NCBI RefSeq assembly: GCF_019279795.1
Contig: NC_056733.1
Location: forward strand, 1,112,981,966 to 1,113,045,965
Length of the DNA: 64,000 nt
Direction of reading: 5' to 3'
From: Protopterus annectens
Lineage: Eukaryota > Chordata > Ceratodontiformes > Protopteridae
Position numbers and translations under genes: made by a program
Shown here: positions 1-11,789 of the stretch, piece by piece
Layout: each line of letters opens with the position of its first letter
Numbering within the stretch: position 1 is the first letter of the stretch
Notes under the pieces: model-generated
What the model saw: the letters and a program-made list of their open reading frames with translations, nothing else
Database searches by the model: none
What the model was told of the DNA's origin: nothing

Positions 1-808
1 TCAAGGATGATTAAGGGGGCCCCTGCAGCCACGAGTAGTTTAGGTACCTAAAGCTAGCTATGTTAGTTTTAGTAGAGAGAATGTCCACCAGAAGGGTTTA
101 CCTAAGCCAGGGTTCACTTTGTCAGTCGTAAAATGTTTAATGGAATTCTGAAGCCTGTTAAATGATAAAACACAGTTACTATAATCAGAGATATCTTTGA
201 ATTTTAAAGGAGATTTAGGTAAAAGTCATTATCCACCTGCTTTATTAAGTATGCAAGACATTTGTTGGTTTGACAAAATATCAAGATAAGATAACCTGCT
301 GTGGTTTGGGGGGGGCAGAAATAGAAGCCCCCCAGCAATGGCAGGGTTTGCTAATGCCTAAAGCTGGCTATGTGTGTGTACATTTATGTTTTGTGAAAAA
401 GAAGCACATTTGGAAGTTAAATGTTAGAATTCCATTGGGAAATTTCATTTTACTGCTGTTGTCCTCAATCCCACTAATAAATGTGTAGTATCCATGTAAT
501 CCTGCAGGCTGACATAACCTTGTATAATGTACCCTTATCCCTTTCAGAGTGTTCTGTGCTTACATAATGTACAGTGATACTATACTGTATGTAAGGATGG
601 TGATGAGACCCTGGCAATCTACTTATTTGTATAACTGCTATTTTTGAAAACATATTAAAGCTTTCTTCCATTATGCAGATATATATTTTTTGTAGAAAGG
701 AAGTTATTAATGTCTTATTGATTTTTGTTGAACATGTTTTAAGGTTTTCATTTGTAAAGTTTAATATTAGTATTACGTTTTTAGATTTGGACATTTTAAA
801 GGGACTTT
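1..808. other. AT-rich stretch, no gene recognised
   Basis: I see no domain, tRNA-like box or recognisable repeat here. Reading frames are short (at most about 106 codons), overlap each other on both strands and have no recognisable protein signature. It is most likely decayed intergenic DNA lying before the first SINE. Confidence 0.5.
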
Positions 809-957
809 CACTGGGTTGGGAGGTTGGCCTAATGGTTAAGGTGATTGCTTTACAAACACAAAGTGCATGGTTTGAGTCTCACAAGGGATAATTGGCTAGG
901 TTTAAAATAGCTTATAAGGGCAGTTAGGCTAGTACTAACCTATGAACCTATGGAGAG
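809..957 (+). mobile_element. tRNA-derived SINE, copy 1 (tail shared with LINE B)
   Basis: The head carries an A-box-like run (TGGCCTAATGGTTAAGG) and a B-box-like run (GGTTTGAGTCTC) about 40 bases apart, as in a polymerase III promoter derived from a tRNA. The tail reads GGCTAGGTTTAAAATAGC and ends CTAGTACTAACCTATGAACC, which matches the 3' end of the LINE called B here (for example 5,830-5,890 and 38,790-38,850). Related copies lie at 11,575-11,735, 12,898-13,040 and 26,445-26,600. The copies differ enough to be old. The shared tail implies that LINE B enzymes moved this SINE. Confidence 0.75.
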
Positions 958-1690
958 ATGTTTACAGAATTTTCAGGAAGCAGACCAGTCTAATTGCACA
1001 GAGGCAGGCTATCCATTTGCACCACAATGGGAAAGTGATTTGGGAATAGACTTCAGCTGCTAGTAGATCCATGGGAAAAAGATCAAGCTTCTGGATGACC
1101 TCTAGTGGAGATCATCAGTTATGCAGGACATCTCAATGTAAATATAAGGGTGTACAGAAATGACACCCTGATGTTATTACACTGGCCATCTCCAGAACTA
1201 ATGGCAATAGACCCAGCTCTGCAAGAATGAAGCCTCCCATGCTCCATGTGTGCTACTTCCTTTTGGATCCCCTCCATCCCCACTCCTAGTACAGAATTAC
1301 TCTTGAGGTCAATTCCCCAAGGAGTCAGGGGACACTCCAAGCAAATGGTCAAATCCAGGGTACCTGGTAAAGAACAATTGACATATCCAGGGATGGGTGA
1401 CTGCAGAAGCCAGAGGGAAACAACCTGAGGCTTTGTCAAATTGAGGAGTGAGTGGTATTAAAAAAAGTTTAGGAAACAATATAATAATAATTATGAGAAC
1501 AAAAGTAACTGCTCCTCTGTAGGCAAATGCTAAGCTGGAACAAACGCCAAACAGAAAATGTAGAAATAAAACTCCAGCAATAGCAACCATGCGACAGTTC
1601 CACTAATAATATTTCATTAAATCTTGAGCAAGATGAAAAATGTTCAAACCAACATCCAAACCATGAAGAAATGAGTTTGCCTTCATAAAG
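958..1690. other. No gene recognised
   Basis: Overlapping short frames occur on both strands around 1,119-1,590 with no domain I recognise. It could be the worn remains of a retroelement, but no motif supports that. Confidence 0.4.
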
Positions 1691-1800
1691 AGATCCACTG
1701 TTTCAGGTAAAAAACTTCTTTTAATGGGTAGTGCACTCTCAGTCAAAGGTAAGCGCTTTCACATTAGCTTCATCAGACCATGAAGGACTGAGTAGTAACA
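1691..1800 (-). repeat. Penelope-type terminal motif (hammerhead-like core)
   Basis: Read on the minus strand, 1,765-1,790 contains GTCTGATGAAGC, a short spacer, then GTGAAAGCGCTTAC. The same CTGA-x-GA ... GAAAGCGCTTA architecture occurs at 61,115-61,155 next to a recognisable Penelope-like element and at 36,895-36,945. I therefore read this as a detached PLE end. Its flanks are not otherwise recognisable. Confidence 0.45.
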
Positions 1801-1978
1801 GATATTTAAAAACAAATACACCAATCAGATGCACACCTACTGTGTGACATCACATCCTCTAATTCATGCAGAGTCTCACTTTCAATTCAAGTGACTAAGA
1901 TATCTTCTAACAGTGTATTAAAGTGCTAGAAACACATATAAACTGATCTCATGTAAAATATAATTCTAAAAATCTAAC

Positions 1979-2022
1979 CATAGGTACATAGGTTCATAGA
2001 TTAGTACTATGAATGCGTGAAT
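1979..2022 (-). repeat. LINE B / SINE tail scrap
   Basis: On the minus strand it reads TAGTACTAATCTATGAACCTATG, the same terminal sequence that ends LINE B and its SINE (CTAGTACC..ACCTATGAACCTATG). Only the last ~45 bases of an element remain. Confidence 0.55.
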
Positions 2023-2216
2023 AATAATTATCTCCACATCAATAGTATCTATCCATCACATCTCAAAAGCAGCCTTACAAAATGGCATGCAGTTAGGGCG
2101 GCTCCCCATTTAAATGTTGACACTTGGAATGCCGAGTGCCAACAAGCCAAAAAAAAGGCTGAAAATACAGGAGAAGAATGAATGTCAAACATCACTCTTC
2201 TCCCTAAAGCTTTTTC

Positions 2217-2720
2217 TTGCAGGGGGGCAAGCCCACTACATCTCCTAAGCGTATACACACTAAGTCCAAGATCGCCATGCCTCTGACAAAAGGGAATATT
2301 GTGAGAAATGGCATCTCACACTTGGTATATGTAAGTCCGATGTTTTGGCCATTCAATCTCTGTATTTCCGGACTCTCTCTAGTGGGTCCTGACATTTCAA
2401 ATGGTTACCAGTTACAGCATCTGAGTATACTAGCAGATAATATTGCTCTTCTTAGAAAAAGATTTATAGGTAGAGGTTACCCTAGCAATGTAGTTAACAA
2501 TGTTGTAGAAGAAGTAGTCACAAAGAGGGCTACAAATGACATTCATTATGTAAGTATCTCACAACTTTCAGTAATATTGTCTCTTGACGGTCACTTAGGT
2601 GGTCTTTTGACACATATGGTTGTAGAATACTCTTTATCAAGTGACCCCGCTGTTGTTATGTCCAATCCCATTGATAACGGCACTGATATTTATTCATTTT
2701 ATTTATTTAACATTTTTTAA
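2217..2720 (+). pseudogene. 167-codon frame with a PLE-like segment
   Basis: This is one of the longer open frames not explained by a known repeat. Around residues 68-100 it contains LLRKRFIGRGYPSNVVNN, resembling the RF-x-x-RGYP helix that lies between the reverse transcriptase and GIY-YIG parts of Penelope-like proteins; compare the weaker LKTREYP in the PLE at 62,011-62,307. I see no RT catalytic motif and no nuclease. The rest of the frame has no signature. It is best taken as a PLE fragment; an unrelated chance frame is the alternative. Confidence 0.35.
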
Positions 2721-3099
2721 CCGGGTAAGTGAACTGATTCAAGGACCATTTTCAATCATGATTATGGCCAGAGAGACCAGAAAATACAACGAAACATGCA
2801 ACAGCATGTAAAACTACTTACTTAGCAATATTTATTGGCGTTGGCAGTAATATCCTTGTAGATGCAGCACAGTGCCGAATTTTCATTTAGGTACAGATTA
2901 TTTTGAATTTTCAGGTAGGTACAGTTCATTACTGGCAAATTAACTTAAAAGTTCAATTCTAAAGAAGCATTTCACTGAATATGAAAAGAACTTGATTAAT
3001 ATTATGACAGCAGATGGAGTACACAATTGTTTCTTAGCTTAGAGTTGCTATGTAGCCTACATCGCAGAAACACTTAACAGGCATGCTATTTTATCAGTT

Positions 3100-4240
3100 T
3101 TTTTGTTGTAGTTTGAAGCTAGTAAATTTGTTGACTTGTCTTATTTCTTCTGCATGTTTATTCCAAAACTGGAAGGTGCCTTTTTAGCGACGACTTTTTC
3201 AGCAGTGGCTAATTTGTAAAGGTATCTGGCTAACTGGGTGCTAACTGTAAAAGTATAATTAAAATCCCTAAACAGTCTGATCTTTAAAGGTGACAATATC
3301 CAGTATTATGGAGTTTGTAAATAAGGTTGTTAAGCAGTAGCTCATTTCTTGCTTAGACTGTAAGCCATCTCCCATTCTTTATTGCAGTGCACTGGTGTTG
3401 TCTGTTGTTAGCTAGGTTGATGAAGCATAGTGTTTTATTTTTGCTGGTTTGTTATAATGTATTAGCAGTTGAGTTTGCAAGAATAAAGGGCAATCTGTAT
3501 TCAGTCCTAAAAATGAGTACATTGATGGCTATGGAATGACTGGCTTATAGAGTGAGGAGACTCGATATTGGATAAGTTATTTTAAGTTATCATGGTACTT
3601 TGTTAACTTTGGTCTCTACATGAAGAGTAAAAGAGATAGAAAGATCTAATACAATCAGTTAAGTACCTTTGAGATGTGGATGTGGGCAAAATGTTAAGAG
3701 TAATCAGTAATAACAGGAATGGGGCACATTTAATCTTTTGACCTGTGCCGAACTGTATGACAGAAGCCTTGATGGTATTTACAACAAATTTGCCATTAGC
3801 TAACCAGTTCCAAAGTACTTCAAAATCAAACCGCAGCTTTGCAGAGATTTCATGAACTGAATTCCCGTGTCTAGTGAGCACCACATCATTTGCATACATT
3901 ATACAATCAATTGATTGGAGGTCCCAAGGAAGATCATTAACAGAATAGAAGAGGTCCAAAAGGACAGGAATCATAAGCTTCATATATTGTGTAGGATCAG
4001 ATAGTCAGGTAGTCAGTAAACCATTATGCAGTCTCTGGAGAGAAGCTACAGGCTGTAAGCTTATTTAGTACATGCTCAGGATTGATTGCAAGGAAGGCTC
4101 TTTTCAGATCAGGAAATATTGGACCAGTTATCAGACTTTGATCCATATTGTTATAAATTTTGTCAATAGGCGCAGATAAGGTACCACAATGGGATAGAAA
4201 CCATGCTGTTTAGCAGTCAGTTTATCAGAGCTAGAAAGAT
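3100..4240 (-). mobile_element. Degraded LINE (family C), RT domain remnant
   Basis: The minus-strand frame at 3,603-3,983 carries a non-LTR reverse transcriptase core: DLPWDL, then CIMYANDVVL, then WNWLANGKFVVNTIKASVIQF. The catalytic YADD box is YAND at residues 30-33, so the first catalytic Asp of the pair is lost. Upstream (higher coordinates, ~4,080-4,110) another frame reads DLKRAFLAINPEHVLNKL, the A-motif region. Around 3,130-3,260 a frame reads like the C-terminal thumb (FNYTFTVSTQLARYLYK). Stops and frameshifts throughout show a dead copy. It is not obviously family A or B. Confidence 0.65.
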
Positions 4241-4309
4241 ATTCTAGTGACTGTCCATAAATAAATTTTTTCAAGTAGTTTTGCTAGTGAGCAATGTTGG
4301 CAATAGTTT

Positions 4310-4826
4310 GCAGGTGACTGCAAGATGGGCGCTGTCATCAGTTCTCCAAGTGATGTGGACATTCTCCAAGAGAGTCTCACCCAAACAAATGACTGATGCC
4401 AGAAACATGGCCTCAAGCTGAATACAAAAAAATGCATCATCCTCTTTGGGGAGAGTGATGTACCCACAAATTATCACATTAATAACAATGTCCTAATCAT
4501 GCAGTCGTGAGGGATTTGGGCACCCAGATTGATAGCAACCTGACTTTTGACCACCATATTGCTTCTATTGTTAAGAAAGCTTTCTACATGGCCCACCTCT
4601 TAAGTAAGGGTATCTCATTCACAGACATGGAGGTCATAACATCCCTGTATTCTTCCCTTATAAGGCCTATTATTGAGTACAATGCCCCATTCGGCATGTA
4701 CCTCACAAAGCACATGCAGCAGCTGGAGAGACCACAGAGGCTCCTCACCAGGAGAATCCAGAGCCTCAAAAATCTATCATACACAGGTAAGCTTAAAGCC
4801 CTATCCCTCTACTCTGTTTCATACAG
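4310..4826 (+). mobile_element. LINE B, internal fragment 1
   Basis: A frame beginning near 4,507 reads DLGTQIDSNLTFDHHIA, then YSSLIRPIIEYNAPFGMYL and LERPQRLLTRRIQSLK. This is the post-catalytic region of the same protein seen complete at 47,437-48,231 on the other strand. The match stops after YSVSYR near 4,826, where sequence jumps to an earlier part of the same protein (fragment 2). Frameshifts separate it from the 4,310-4,500 part. Confidence 0.8.
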
Positions 4827-5895
4827 ACTCCAAATCCGACTTCAGACCAGTGACAAATGAAGTACCACGGGGTTCAGTCCTGGGTCCTCTCCTGTTTGGT
4901 ATCTACTTTTCTGAAGTACAGGCTAACACAGAAGGTCTTTGACTAATGAGGTTCGCAGATGACTGCAAACTAGGAGCCATAATTGAAACTCCTAATGATG
5001 TGGACATCCTACAAAAGGGCCTCACTGAGGCAGATACCTGGTGTCAAAGCCATGGCTTCAAGCTCAATGCCAAAAAGTGCATTGTCATCCCCTTTGGTAA
5101 AAACTCTGTACCCATGAGCTACCACATAGGTGGTGGTCTACTTAACACCGAAAGTGTGATAAGAGACCTTGGGACACAGGTGGACAGTAGTCTCGCCTTT
5201 GATAATCACATTGCCAGTAGTCAGGAAATCCTTCTACATGGCACACCTCATCACAAAAGGTTTCTCATCCAGGAAAAAAGAGGTCATCTCTACTCTACTC
5301 ATCACTCATTAGACCCATTATAGAGTACAATGCCCCTTTTGGTATGTACCTCAAAAGACATCTACAATAACTGGAAAGGCCACAGAAATACCTCACAAAG
5401 AGGATCACCAGCCTCAAACAGATGCCCTACACAGACCGTCTCAAAAAACTCCAGCTTTACGCCATTGCATATCGCCTACTCAGAGGCGATCTCTGCCTAA
5501 CATACAAAGCTATGTCAAACCCAAAACTGTTGGACATGCTCCACTTAAAGAAATCCCAATCCCTCCGAGATACACGCTGTAGGGATCTAAACCTTGTCAT
5601 CACAATAAACAGAACATGCTGGAGGGATAGATTCCTGTCCCAGAGACTTTCCATACACTGGAAGAAACTACCTATCTATATCACACAATGCTTCTCATTA
5701 GCACTGTTCAAGAAAAATCTTGATGATCAGATGGGAAATAGGAAATTCACCCAGGGGTTCACCTCTGTGGCTCTGCTCGACAGGGATACAGGAAAATAAT
5801 TTTCTTGGGTGGCGAAAGCCAGGGTACCTTTTTGGTTAGGCTTGTATAGGCCCTAGGGCCAATAGCCTAGTACCTACCTATGTACTTATGAACCT
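4827..5895 (+). mobile_element. LINE B, 3' fragment 2 with RT core and tail
   Basis: It starts inside the reverse transcriptase with FRPVTNEVPRGSVLGPLLFG (~4,841-4,900), continues into RFADDCKLG (catalytic FADD at 4,952-4,963), KLNAKKCIVIPFG and DLGTQVDSSLAFDNHIA, then the C-terminal part at 5,422-5,799 (TCWRDRFLSQRL, then LFKKNLDDQMGN). The 3' end includes GGGTGGCGAAAGCCAGGGTA and finishes CTAGTACCTACCTATG. At least one frameshift near 5,215 kills it. Terminal 8-bp repeats of the ACCTATGA type seen in other copies resemble the short terminal repeats of CR1-clade LINEs. Confidence 0.8.
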
Positions 5896-7265
5896 AAGTA
5901 CAGACTGTAAGGGTACTTCCCTGTGATAAGTGTAATATTTTTGGATTTCTTTGAAAACTTTAAAGAACATCAGTGGAGAAATAGGCTTTTATACTTGTAA
6001 CACTGACACAATCTTGCATGCCCTGGCCATGCTCTTACAACCAATTTAATAATATAATATAGAGTGACACAAAGTTTAAGGTAAGACTGCAGGAACATGT
6101 CCAAGACATTATGATTACTAGGAATCCTCTAGAAGAAGACTTAGGTTTAAGCACTCAGATGTTAGCAGTCACAGAAGGACAATTCTGGCAAAAAATAAAG
6201 CTGCAAATTGGGGGGTATGGAAATTATAGATAGGTTGTCATATAAAGAGACTGTCTATACTTTAAAGTTTCTGTGAGACCTTATGGCCTCAATACAGAAA
6301 AATGAAATATAATGTTAATGTAAAAATAAATTGTTATTGTTTTCATTCATTTTATTTTGTGATTAGTGTGTCAGTTAAGAGTGATGTTATTTATGGCTCG
6401 TGCGAGTTTAGGAATTTTTATGCTTTGAGAAAACTGTATGTGCTGAGGAATTAATAGGCACTGAATGAAATGAGTTCTGAGGTCTGCTACATTAATTATT
6501 ATATATAAAACAGAGGGATCTTGAATAAAATAGAACAACTATATCCAGTTTACTATCTTCTTGAAGATTGTAAGTTGATAGTATTGCTGTAGCAAGGGAT
6601 ATATTTTTATTAGCACATGGATTTTATATGCTGAAGACTAGCTGACCTATTTTGTTCTTCATGTATTTTACACTGAAGTTATTTGTTCTTGATTTGATAT
6701 ACTTGTTATTTGATTTCCTTTTGTATTTAATACTCCTAAGTTAAACATTGTAATCAGTTTGAAGAAGATCTGAAATGAATAAACACAAAAGTGCTTACTC
6801 TAATATAATTAAAGTTGTTCTATTCTGAATAAGCTGGTTAGACATTTTTTATTTGCACAGTTATTGAAAACTGAAGTGAAGAAGTATTTATGTTTTTTAC
6901 CATTTAATGTGCCCTCCTTACTTATAGTATATTTTGATCTTATACAAAGTTTATGATTCCGTATGGTGTTGTCCTGATTAAGTATATTGTGCCTTTGTCC
7001 CTTATAGTACAACCTAATTCTATATGCTCGTATCCAGTAGAATCATAATGGTTAACATCTATACTTTGTGTATGTTGCTAAACTGTGGAACTCGATCCCA
7101 GCAGAATTCAGCAATAACTCATATTATCTACAAAGTAAAATCTCTTTGAAGATGAACATCTGAAGCAAATGTTTCTACACTTATAAATGGGAGACTTATA
7201 ACTTGTAACTTATAAATGGGAAACTTAGAATAAGAAAGGGTCTTAGTAATGGGGCTGTTACAAGT
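5896..7265. other. AT-rich stretch, no gene recognised
   Basis: No frame has a recognisable domain. The longest minus frame (6,809-7,012) is lysine/asparagine-rich, as expected from AT-rich chance translation. A direct duplication of CTTATAAATGGGA occurs at 7,180-7,220. Confidence 0.5.
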
Positions 7266-9000
7266 TACAATCCCAACAAAGTCAAAGTCAAAGTAAACGT
7301 TATTGTCATTTAGAACTACACGTGTAGCCTAAACGAAATTTTGTGTATCAGCTCAATTCTTGAGATTACAAGGGAAAGTGAAACAGCACATACAGGTAGA
7401 GGAATAAACATAACTAACAAATACATTACTACTCCCAATACACTCAAGAAAGAGCAGAGATATTTACCAATACTCATATACGAAAATAATTCACTCCCCT
7501 GAGTTGAATTAACTACCCTATTTAAAGTAATACAAAACATACCACAGACTGAACAATGCCTACGTTATTTGTCTAATACTGCACTTGAGTGGGTTAAATA
7601 ATACTGACTATGGATATAACAAATAAATATTGCACTTACTTGGAATATATTTAAGTATATATTGCACAAATAAATAAAAACTGACTTATGTGTCCAGACT
7701 ACTGGGAGTAGTGCCAGAATTCAGAAGTCTAATCACTGCAGGGTAGAAACTGTTACTGAATCTTGTAGTCTTGCAGCAGATGCTGTGATATCTCCCGCCT
7801 GATTTCAGATGCTTAAAGAGTTCATGCACAGGATGCATATTGTCCTGTATTATTTTGGTGGCCTTTCGGATGCTTCTTGCAGAATAAAGATTTTGCATCG
7901 ATGAAAGACTGGAACCTGCTACCTTCTCTGCAACCCTCACCACTCCTTGTAGAACCCTCCTTTCTGTAACTGTGCAGCTTCCAAACCACACTGTGAAGTT
8001 GCAGGTCAGGATGATCTCTATTGCACCTCTATAGAAGGTGGAGAGAATATGAGGAGGAAGCTTAGCTTTTTTCAGCCTTCTTAAAAAAGTGGAGTCATTG
8101 CTGCATTTTCTTGACCAGTTGGCTGTTTTTTTCCCAACCACGAAAGATCCTCTGATATGTGTAAACCCAGGAATTTCATATTCTTAACCCTCTCCACACT
8201 CTTACTATTGATACTGAGTGCTGGGTGGTATGTTCTCCTTTTCCTGAAGTCAATGATAATCTCTTTGGTCTTGCTTACATTCAGGTCAAGGTTGTTCCCC
8301 ACATACCAACTGATCAGAGATCCCACCTTCTCTCTGTACTCCCTTTCATCCTCCTTTGTGATGACCCTATAACTGTGGTGTCATCAGAAAACTTGATGAC
8401 ATATTGGACTTGTGCTTAGCATAGCAGTTATGGGTCAGGATGGTGAATAACAGTGGGCTGAGAACACATTCCTGTGGAACCCCGGTGTTAATCATGATGC
8501 ACTTTGATGTGTTCTTAGCCGAACACACCCAGTGTGGTCTCTCAATCAGGAAGTCCAGGATCCAGTTACAGAGATGTTTACTGATTCCTAAATGTGCCAG
8601 TTTTTCTATCAGCTACATTGGTACCACCATATTAAATGCAGAGCTGAAGTCTATGAACAGCATCCTCACATGGTTGTCTTTGCCCTGTAAATGCTCAAGG
8701 GAGGTGTGTAGTAATACTGATATGGCATCAACCGTGGATCAGACAGCTCTGTACGCAAACTGCAGAGGGTCAAAATCAGGAGGTAGCCATGATGAAAGAT
8801 GCTTTTTGATCAGCCGTTCAAAACATTTCATAACAGTGGATGTCAGATCAACTGGTCTGTAGTCGTTAGGGCTGGAGAGAGTGGTTTTCTTAGGTAGATC
8901 AAAAACAAAATCATTCCTATCGGTATAACAGTAATGCCCTTCCACTATCCCCATTACTAATTTCCTATTATATGCAGCTACATCAAGCAAATATTGTTAA
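7266..9000 (-). mobile_element. L2-type LINE, 5'-truncated and broken
   Basis: The 3' end (7,270-7,330 read in reverse) contains the AATGACAATAACGTTTAC run typical of L2/Maui-type LINE tails in fish. Moving upstream on the minus strand, 7,686-8,141 reads FLRRLKKAKLPPHILSTFYRG, then CNFTVWFGSCT, and GRRYHS-type motifs ending SFYPAVIRLLN. 8,081-8,326 reads NLDLNVSKTKEIIIDFRKRR. 8,739-8,990 reads [20 protein letters not shown] and [10 protein letters not shown], the start of the RT domain. The order matches the C-terminal two thirds of an L2 ORF2. Several frameshifts and a missing central segment make it a pseudo-copy; the 5' end is lost near 9,000. Confidence 0.85.
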
Positions 9001-9004
9001 ATTA

Positions 9005-9095
9005 TCTATTTTTCTCCCTGGGCCTCTGCTGAAAAGAGGCTTTGCCCAGTCTGACTTTTTAGGTAAACAAAGTCAAACAAATAAATAAATAATGT
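9005..9095 (+). mobile_element. LINE A 3' tail, short copy
   Basis: It contains TTTTCTCCCTGGGCCTCTGC, then TGAAAAGAGGC, and ends in AAATAAATAAATAA. This is the tail consensus of LINE A, seen in reverse at 47,260-47,467, 58,139-58,240 and elsewhere. Only ~90 bases were inserted or remain. Confidence 0.7.
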
Positions 9096-9119
9096 ACCCA
9101 GCACTTTTATAATATTCCC

Positions 9120-9735
9120 TAATAATATCTACTATGCCATGCTAGTATATAAAATGTCTTAATCTAGTTAAATCTAGTTTGACATTGTATAATATGCCCT
9201 GATTCCATCTAAAATGCCCTGATCCTTTGCACAGTGGCTGAGTGTAATATAATACACTGCGATGTTTTATGTGCTTTGATCATTGAACATTCTCTGAACA
9301 TGTATAGCATGCCCTGATGCCATACGATATTCCTTTATTCCATATAATGTGCTTTGGTCCTTTATCATGTCCTTTGATTCCATAAAAATTTGTCAAGATG
9401 CTGTGTAGAGTAGTTTGACCCCCTATAATCTACCAAGTCCATTGTAACATTTCCTTGACATATATAATATGCCCTAATCGCATATGATGTGCCATGATCC
9501 TGTGTAGAGTAGTTTGTCCCCTTATAATCGACCAAGTCCATTATAACATTTCCTTTACATATATAATATGCTCTAATCGCATATGATGTGCCATGATCCT
9601 GTGTAGAGTAGTTTGACTCCTTATAATCGACCAAGTCCATTATAACATTTCCTTTACATATATAATATGCCCTAATCACATATGATGTGCAGTGATCCTG
9701 TGTAATATACCTGGATCCCATATAAGATGGCCTGG
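9120..9735. repeat. Tandem repeat, 99-bp unit over a shorter motif
   Basis: CTGTGTAGAG begins at 9,401, 9,500 and 9,599, and a variant begins at 9,698, giving a strict 99-bp period over just over three units. The units include ACCAAGTCCATTATAACATT and CATATGATGTGCCATGATCC. A looser ~22-bp motif (AATATGCCCTGATCC) extends left to about 9,120. The repeating minus-strand frame at 9,365-9,721 is an artefact: 99 is a multiple of three, so the frame stays open. Confidence 0.85.
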
Positions 9736-9740
9736 TCCTT

Positions 9741-10500
9741 TAAACTGCAGTAATTACAAAGTCTTGCTGTTTTAGAGGTGTCCTGCTTTGTGTTACCCTA
9801 TAAATGGATACGTGATAGCCACACCCATGCCTCATTTTATTGCGTGGACACCATATGAGCTCTGCATAGGCATGGACCACATACAATACATACTTACAAA
9901 ACAGTACACTCTCACCCATTGAGCAGATGCTGAGTTCTGTTTAGTGTACAGTTCTGCAGACTTAGACAGCGAATGACCATGGTCAAATATCTGGACTTGA
10001 CTTTCTTTTTTAGTTTCCTTACATGGGTAACCAGTGCACAGGACTTGGAGAGGTACTGCTTGCCCATTATTGTCTGCGGTGGATGACCGATATATATAGT
10101 CACTTCTAGTTTGTCGGAAATCATCACCAATCTGAGGAGACTTCTGAATTACTGGGTATCAGCATGAATGACTTAAAGGCAGTTTTGTCCATCTTCCTAC
10201 ATAAACCAAAATTAGTCATTTCTAACATGCCAGGTACCAAAATAGTTGGTGAAGGACACACAGCTAGATACTGGAACAAATATCACAAGCTAACACTCCT
10301 TCTGACAATGGCCCAAGTGACTTTCTGTGCAACTACTGATAGGCAAGCATAGAGAACTACATATAGGCATATAGGGGTTGTTTGCATCACTCCTCTCTCT
10401 CTTATGTCTGTCTGATTTAACTCATATAAACAGTGTTAAATCAAAAACAGTTTACCTGTTGAGTTTGCAGACATGGCAGTAACTTATCTATAGTAGTTTT
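9741..10500. other. No gene recognised
   Basis: Short frames only (9,912-10,130 minus; 10,164-10,352 plus) with no domain I can name. Confidence 0.45.
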
Positions 10501-10502
10501 CA

Positions 10503-10570
10503 TTAGCTCAGTAGGGAGCACACTCACCTTTGTTACAGAAGTCTATGGCCTATTTTCCCACACCAGGTAG
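10503..10570 (+). repeat. V-SINE-like head fragment
   Basis: TTAGCTCAGTAGGGAGCACA is A-box-like and TTTTCCCACACCAG follows, matching the head of the longer copy at 20,420-20,770. It is cut off by LINE B at about 10,571. Confidence 0.45.
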
Positions 10571-11295
10571 TTGTATTAATTTTGCATCTTATTAATAAAG
10601 ATATGGCATCTAGTTCCATGGAGGTCCTTGTTCCACTGTATTTGGCACTCATCGGACCTATCCTTGAGTATGATGCACCCTCTGATATGTAGCTAACCAG
10701 GTACATCCAAAAATTAGAATGTCTACAGAGGTTCCTCACTAAAAGAATACAATGTGTAAATAACATGCCCTATGTACATATCTTCAAAGCCCTATCCATA
10801 TAGTCTGCCTCCTACAGGCTTTTGAGTGGAGATCTAAGCTTGGCATATAAGTCATTGTTGGACCCCACTCTGATGGACCTCCTGCATACCTGCAAAATAA
10901 GCAGCACCACAACTACCCATTTTAAAGACTTAAGCCTTGCCTGTCATATAAATATGACCTGCTGGAGATACAGATATGTATCTCAGAGATTAGCCAGTCT
11001 CTGGAACAGGCTCTTCATCTGTGTGAAGCAGAGATCCTCCCTAACCCAATTCAGCTGTATCCTGGACAACTGAATGAGTAACAGGAAATTCACCAAAAGT
11101 TTGGCACTTGTGTCACTAATGGACACATGCAGCTTGTAAATGGTTCATCTCCCAGTTCTCTGCTTGTAAATGTTTCATCTCCCAAGTCCCCGATTACACT
11201 TATCAAGGATACGAGTACTTGTCAGACATTTGGGATGCATGGCTAGTTTTAAAAAGGCCCCAGAAGTCATTAGCTTAGTACATACCTATGAACTT
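10571..11295 (+). mobile_element. LINE B, 3' half, decayed
   Basis: The order of LINE B C-terminal motifs is kept: a decayed SSLIRPIIEYNAP region at 10,640-10,690 (one in-frame stop at the FGMYL site), LERPQ-like at 10,710, LSGDLSLAYKSLLDP at 10,820-10,870, then TCWRYRYVSQRLASLWNRL at 10,950-11,010. The tail at 11,235-11,290 reads GGCTAGTTTTAAAAAGGCCC and TTAGCTTAGTACATACCTAT. It is more diverged than the copies at 4.8-5.9 kb and 47 kb. Confidence 0.75.
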
Positions 11296-11574
11296 TTGAA
11301 TATTTGAAAATACATGTATATCTGTTATGTAGTACAATGTCTTGATAATTTAAAACTATTGCAAATACTCTTCTTTGTACATTTTGTACCAAGTTTTCTT
11401 CATTTTTTGCTCCCAGTGTAAATATTTTTTTTTCATTTTGTTCCTTGCTGTGGTAACAAATTCATAATCATCTAATGTCTGCAAAATTTGTGAAGTTATA
11501 TAACTACTGAATTTTCTTCTACAGGATCTGAAATTGTTATGTTTGTTTATACATGTACATGAAAATGTAAAATT

Positions 11575-11735
11575 GATTTAGCATGTTCATAGCCAAGTAC
11601 TAGGCTAAGTGCCTGTGAGCACTTTAAGCCTAACCATTTCCCTTGGTAAGGATCAAACCCTGCACCTCTGGTATGTGAGGTAAGCATCTTAACCATTACA
11701 CCAACCTCCAACCCACTCTCTTTTTTAGAGTCCAA
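11575..11735 (-). mobile_element. tRNA-derived SINE, copy 2
   Basis: On the minus strand it reads GGTTGGTGTAATGGTTAAGA (A box), GCAGGGTTTGATCC (B box), GGCTTAAAGTGC and ends CTAGTACTTGGCTATGAAC. It belongs to the same family as 809-957. Confidence 0.75.
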
Positions 11736-11789
11736 TCCATGGCTGAAAACGGTCAGTTAACAAGTGCTCTCATTCAGTTAAAAAAGAGA

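Noticed and set aside
9365-9721. 118-codon frame with an internal repeated peptide
   Set aside because: The 99-bp tandem repeat keeps the frame open; no start context or domain supports a gene.
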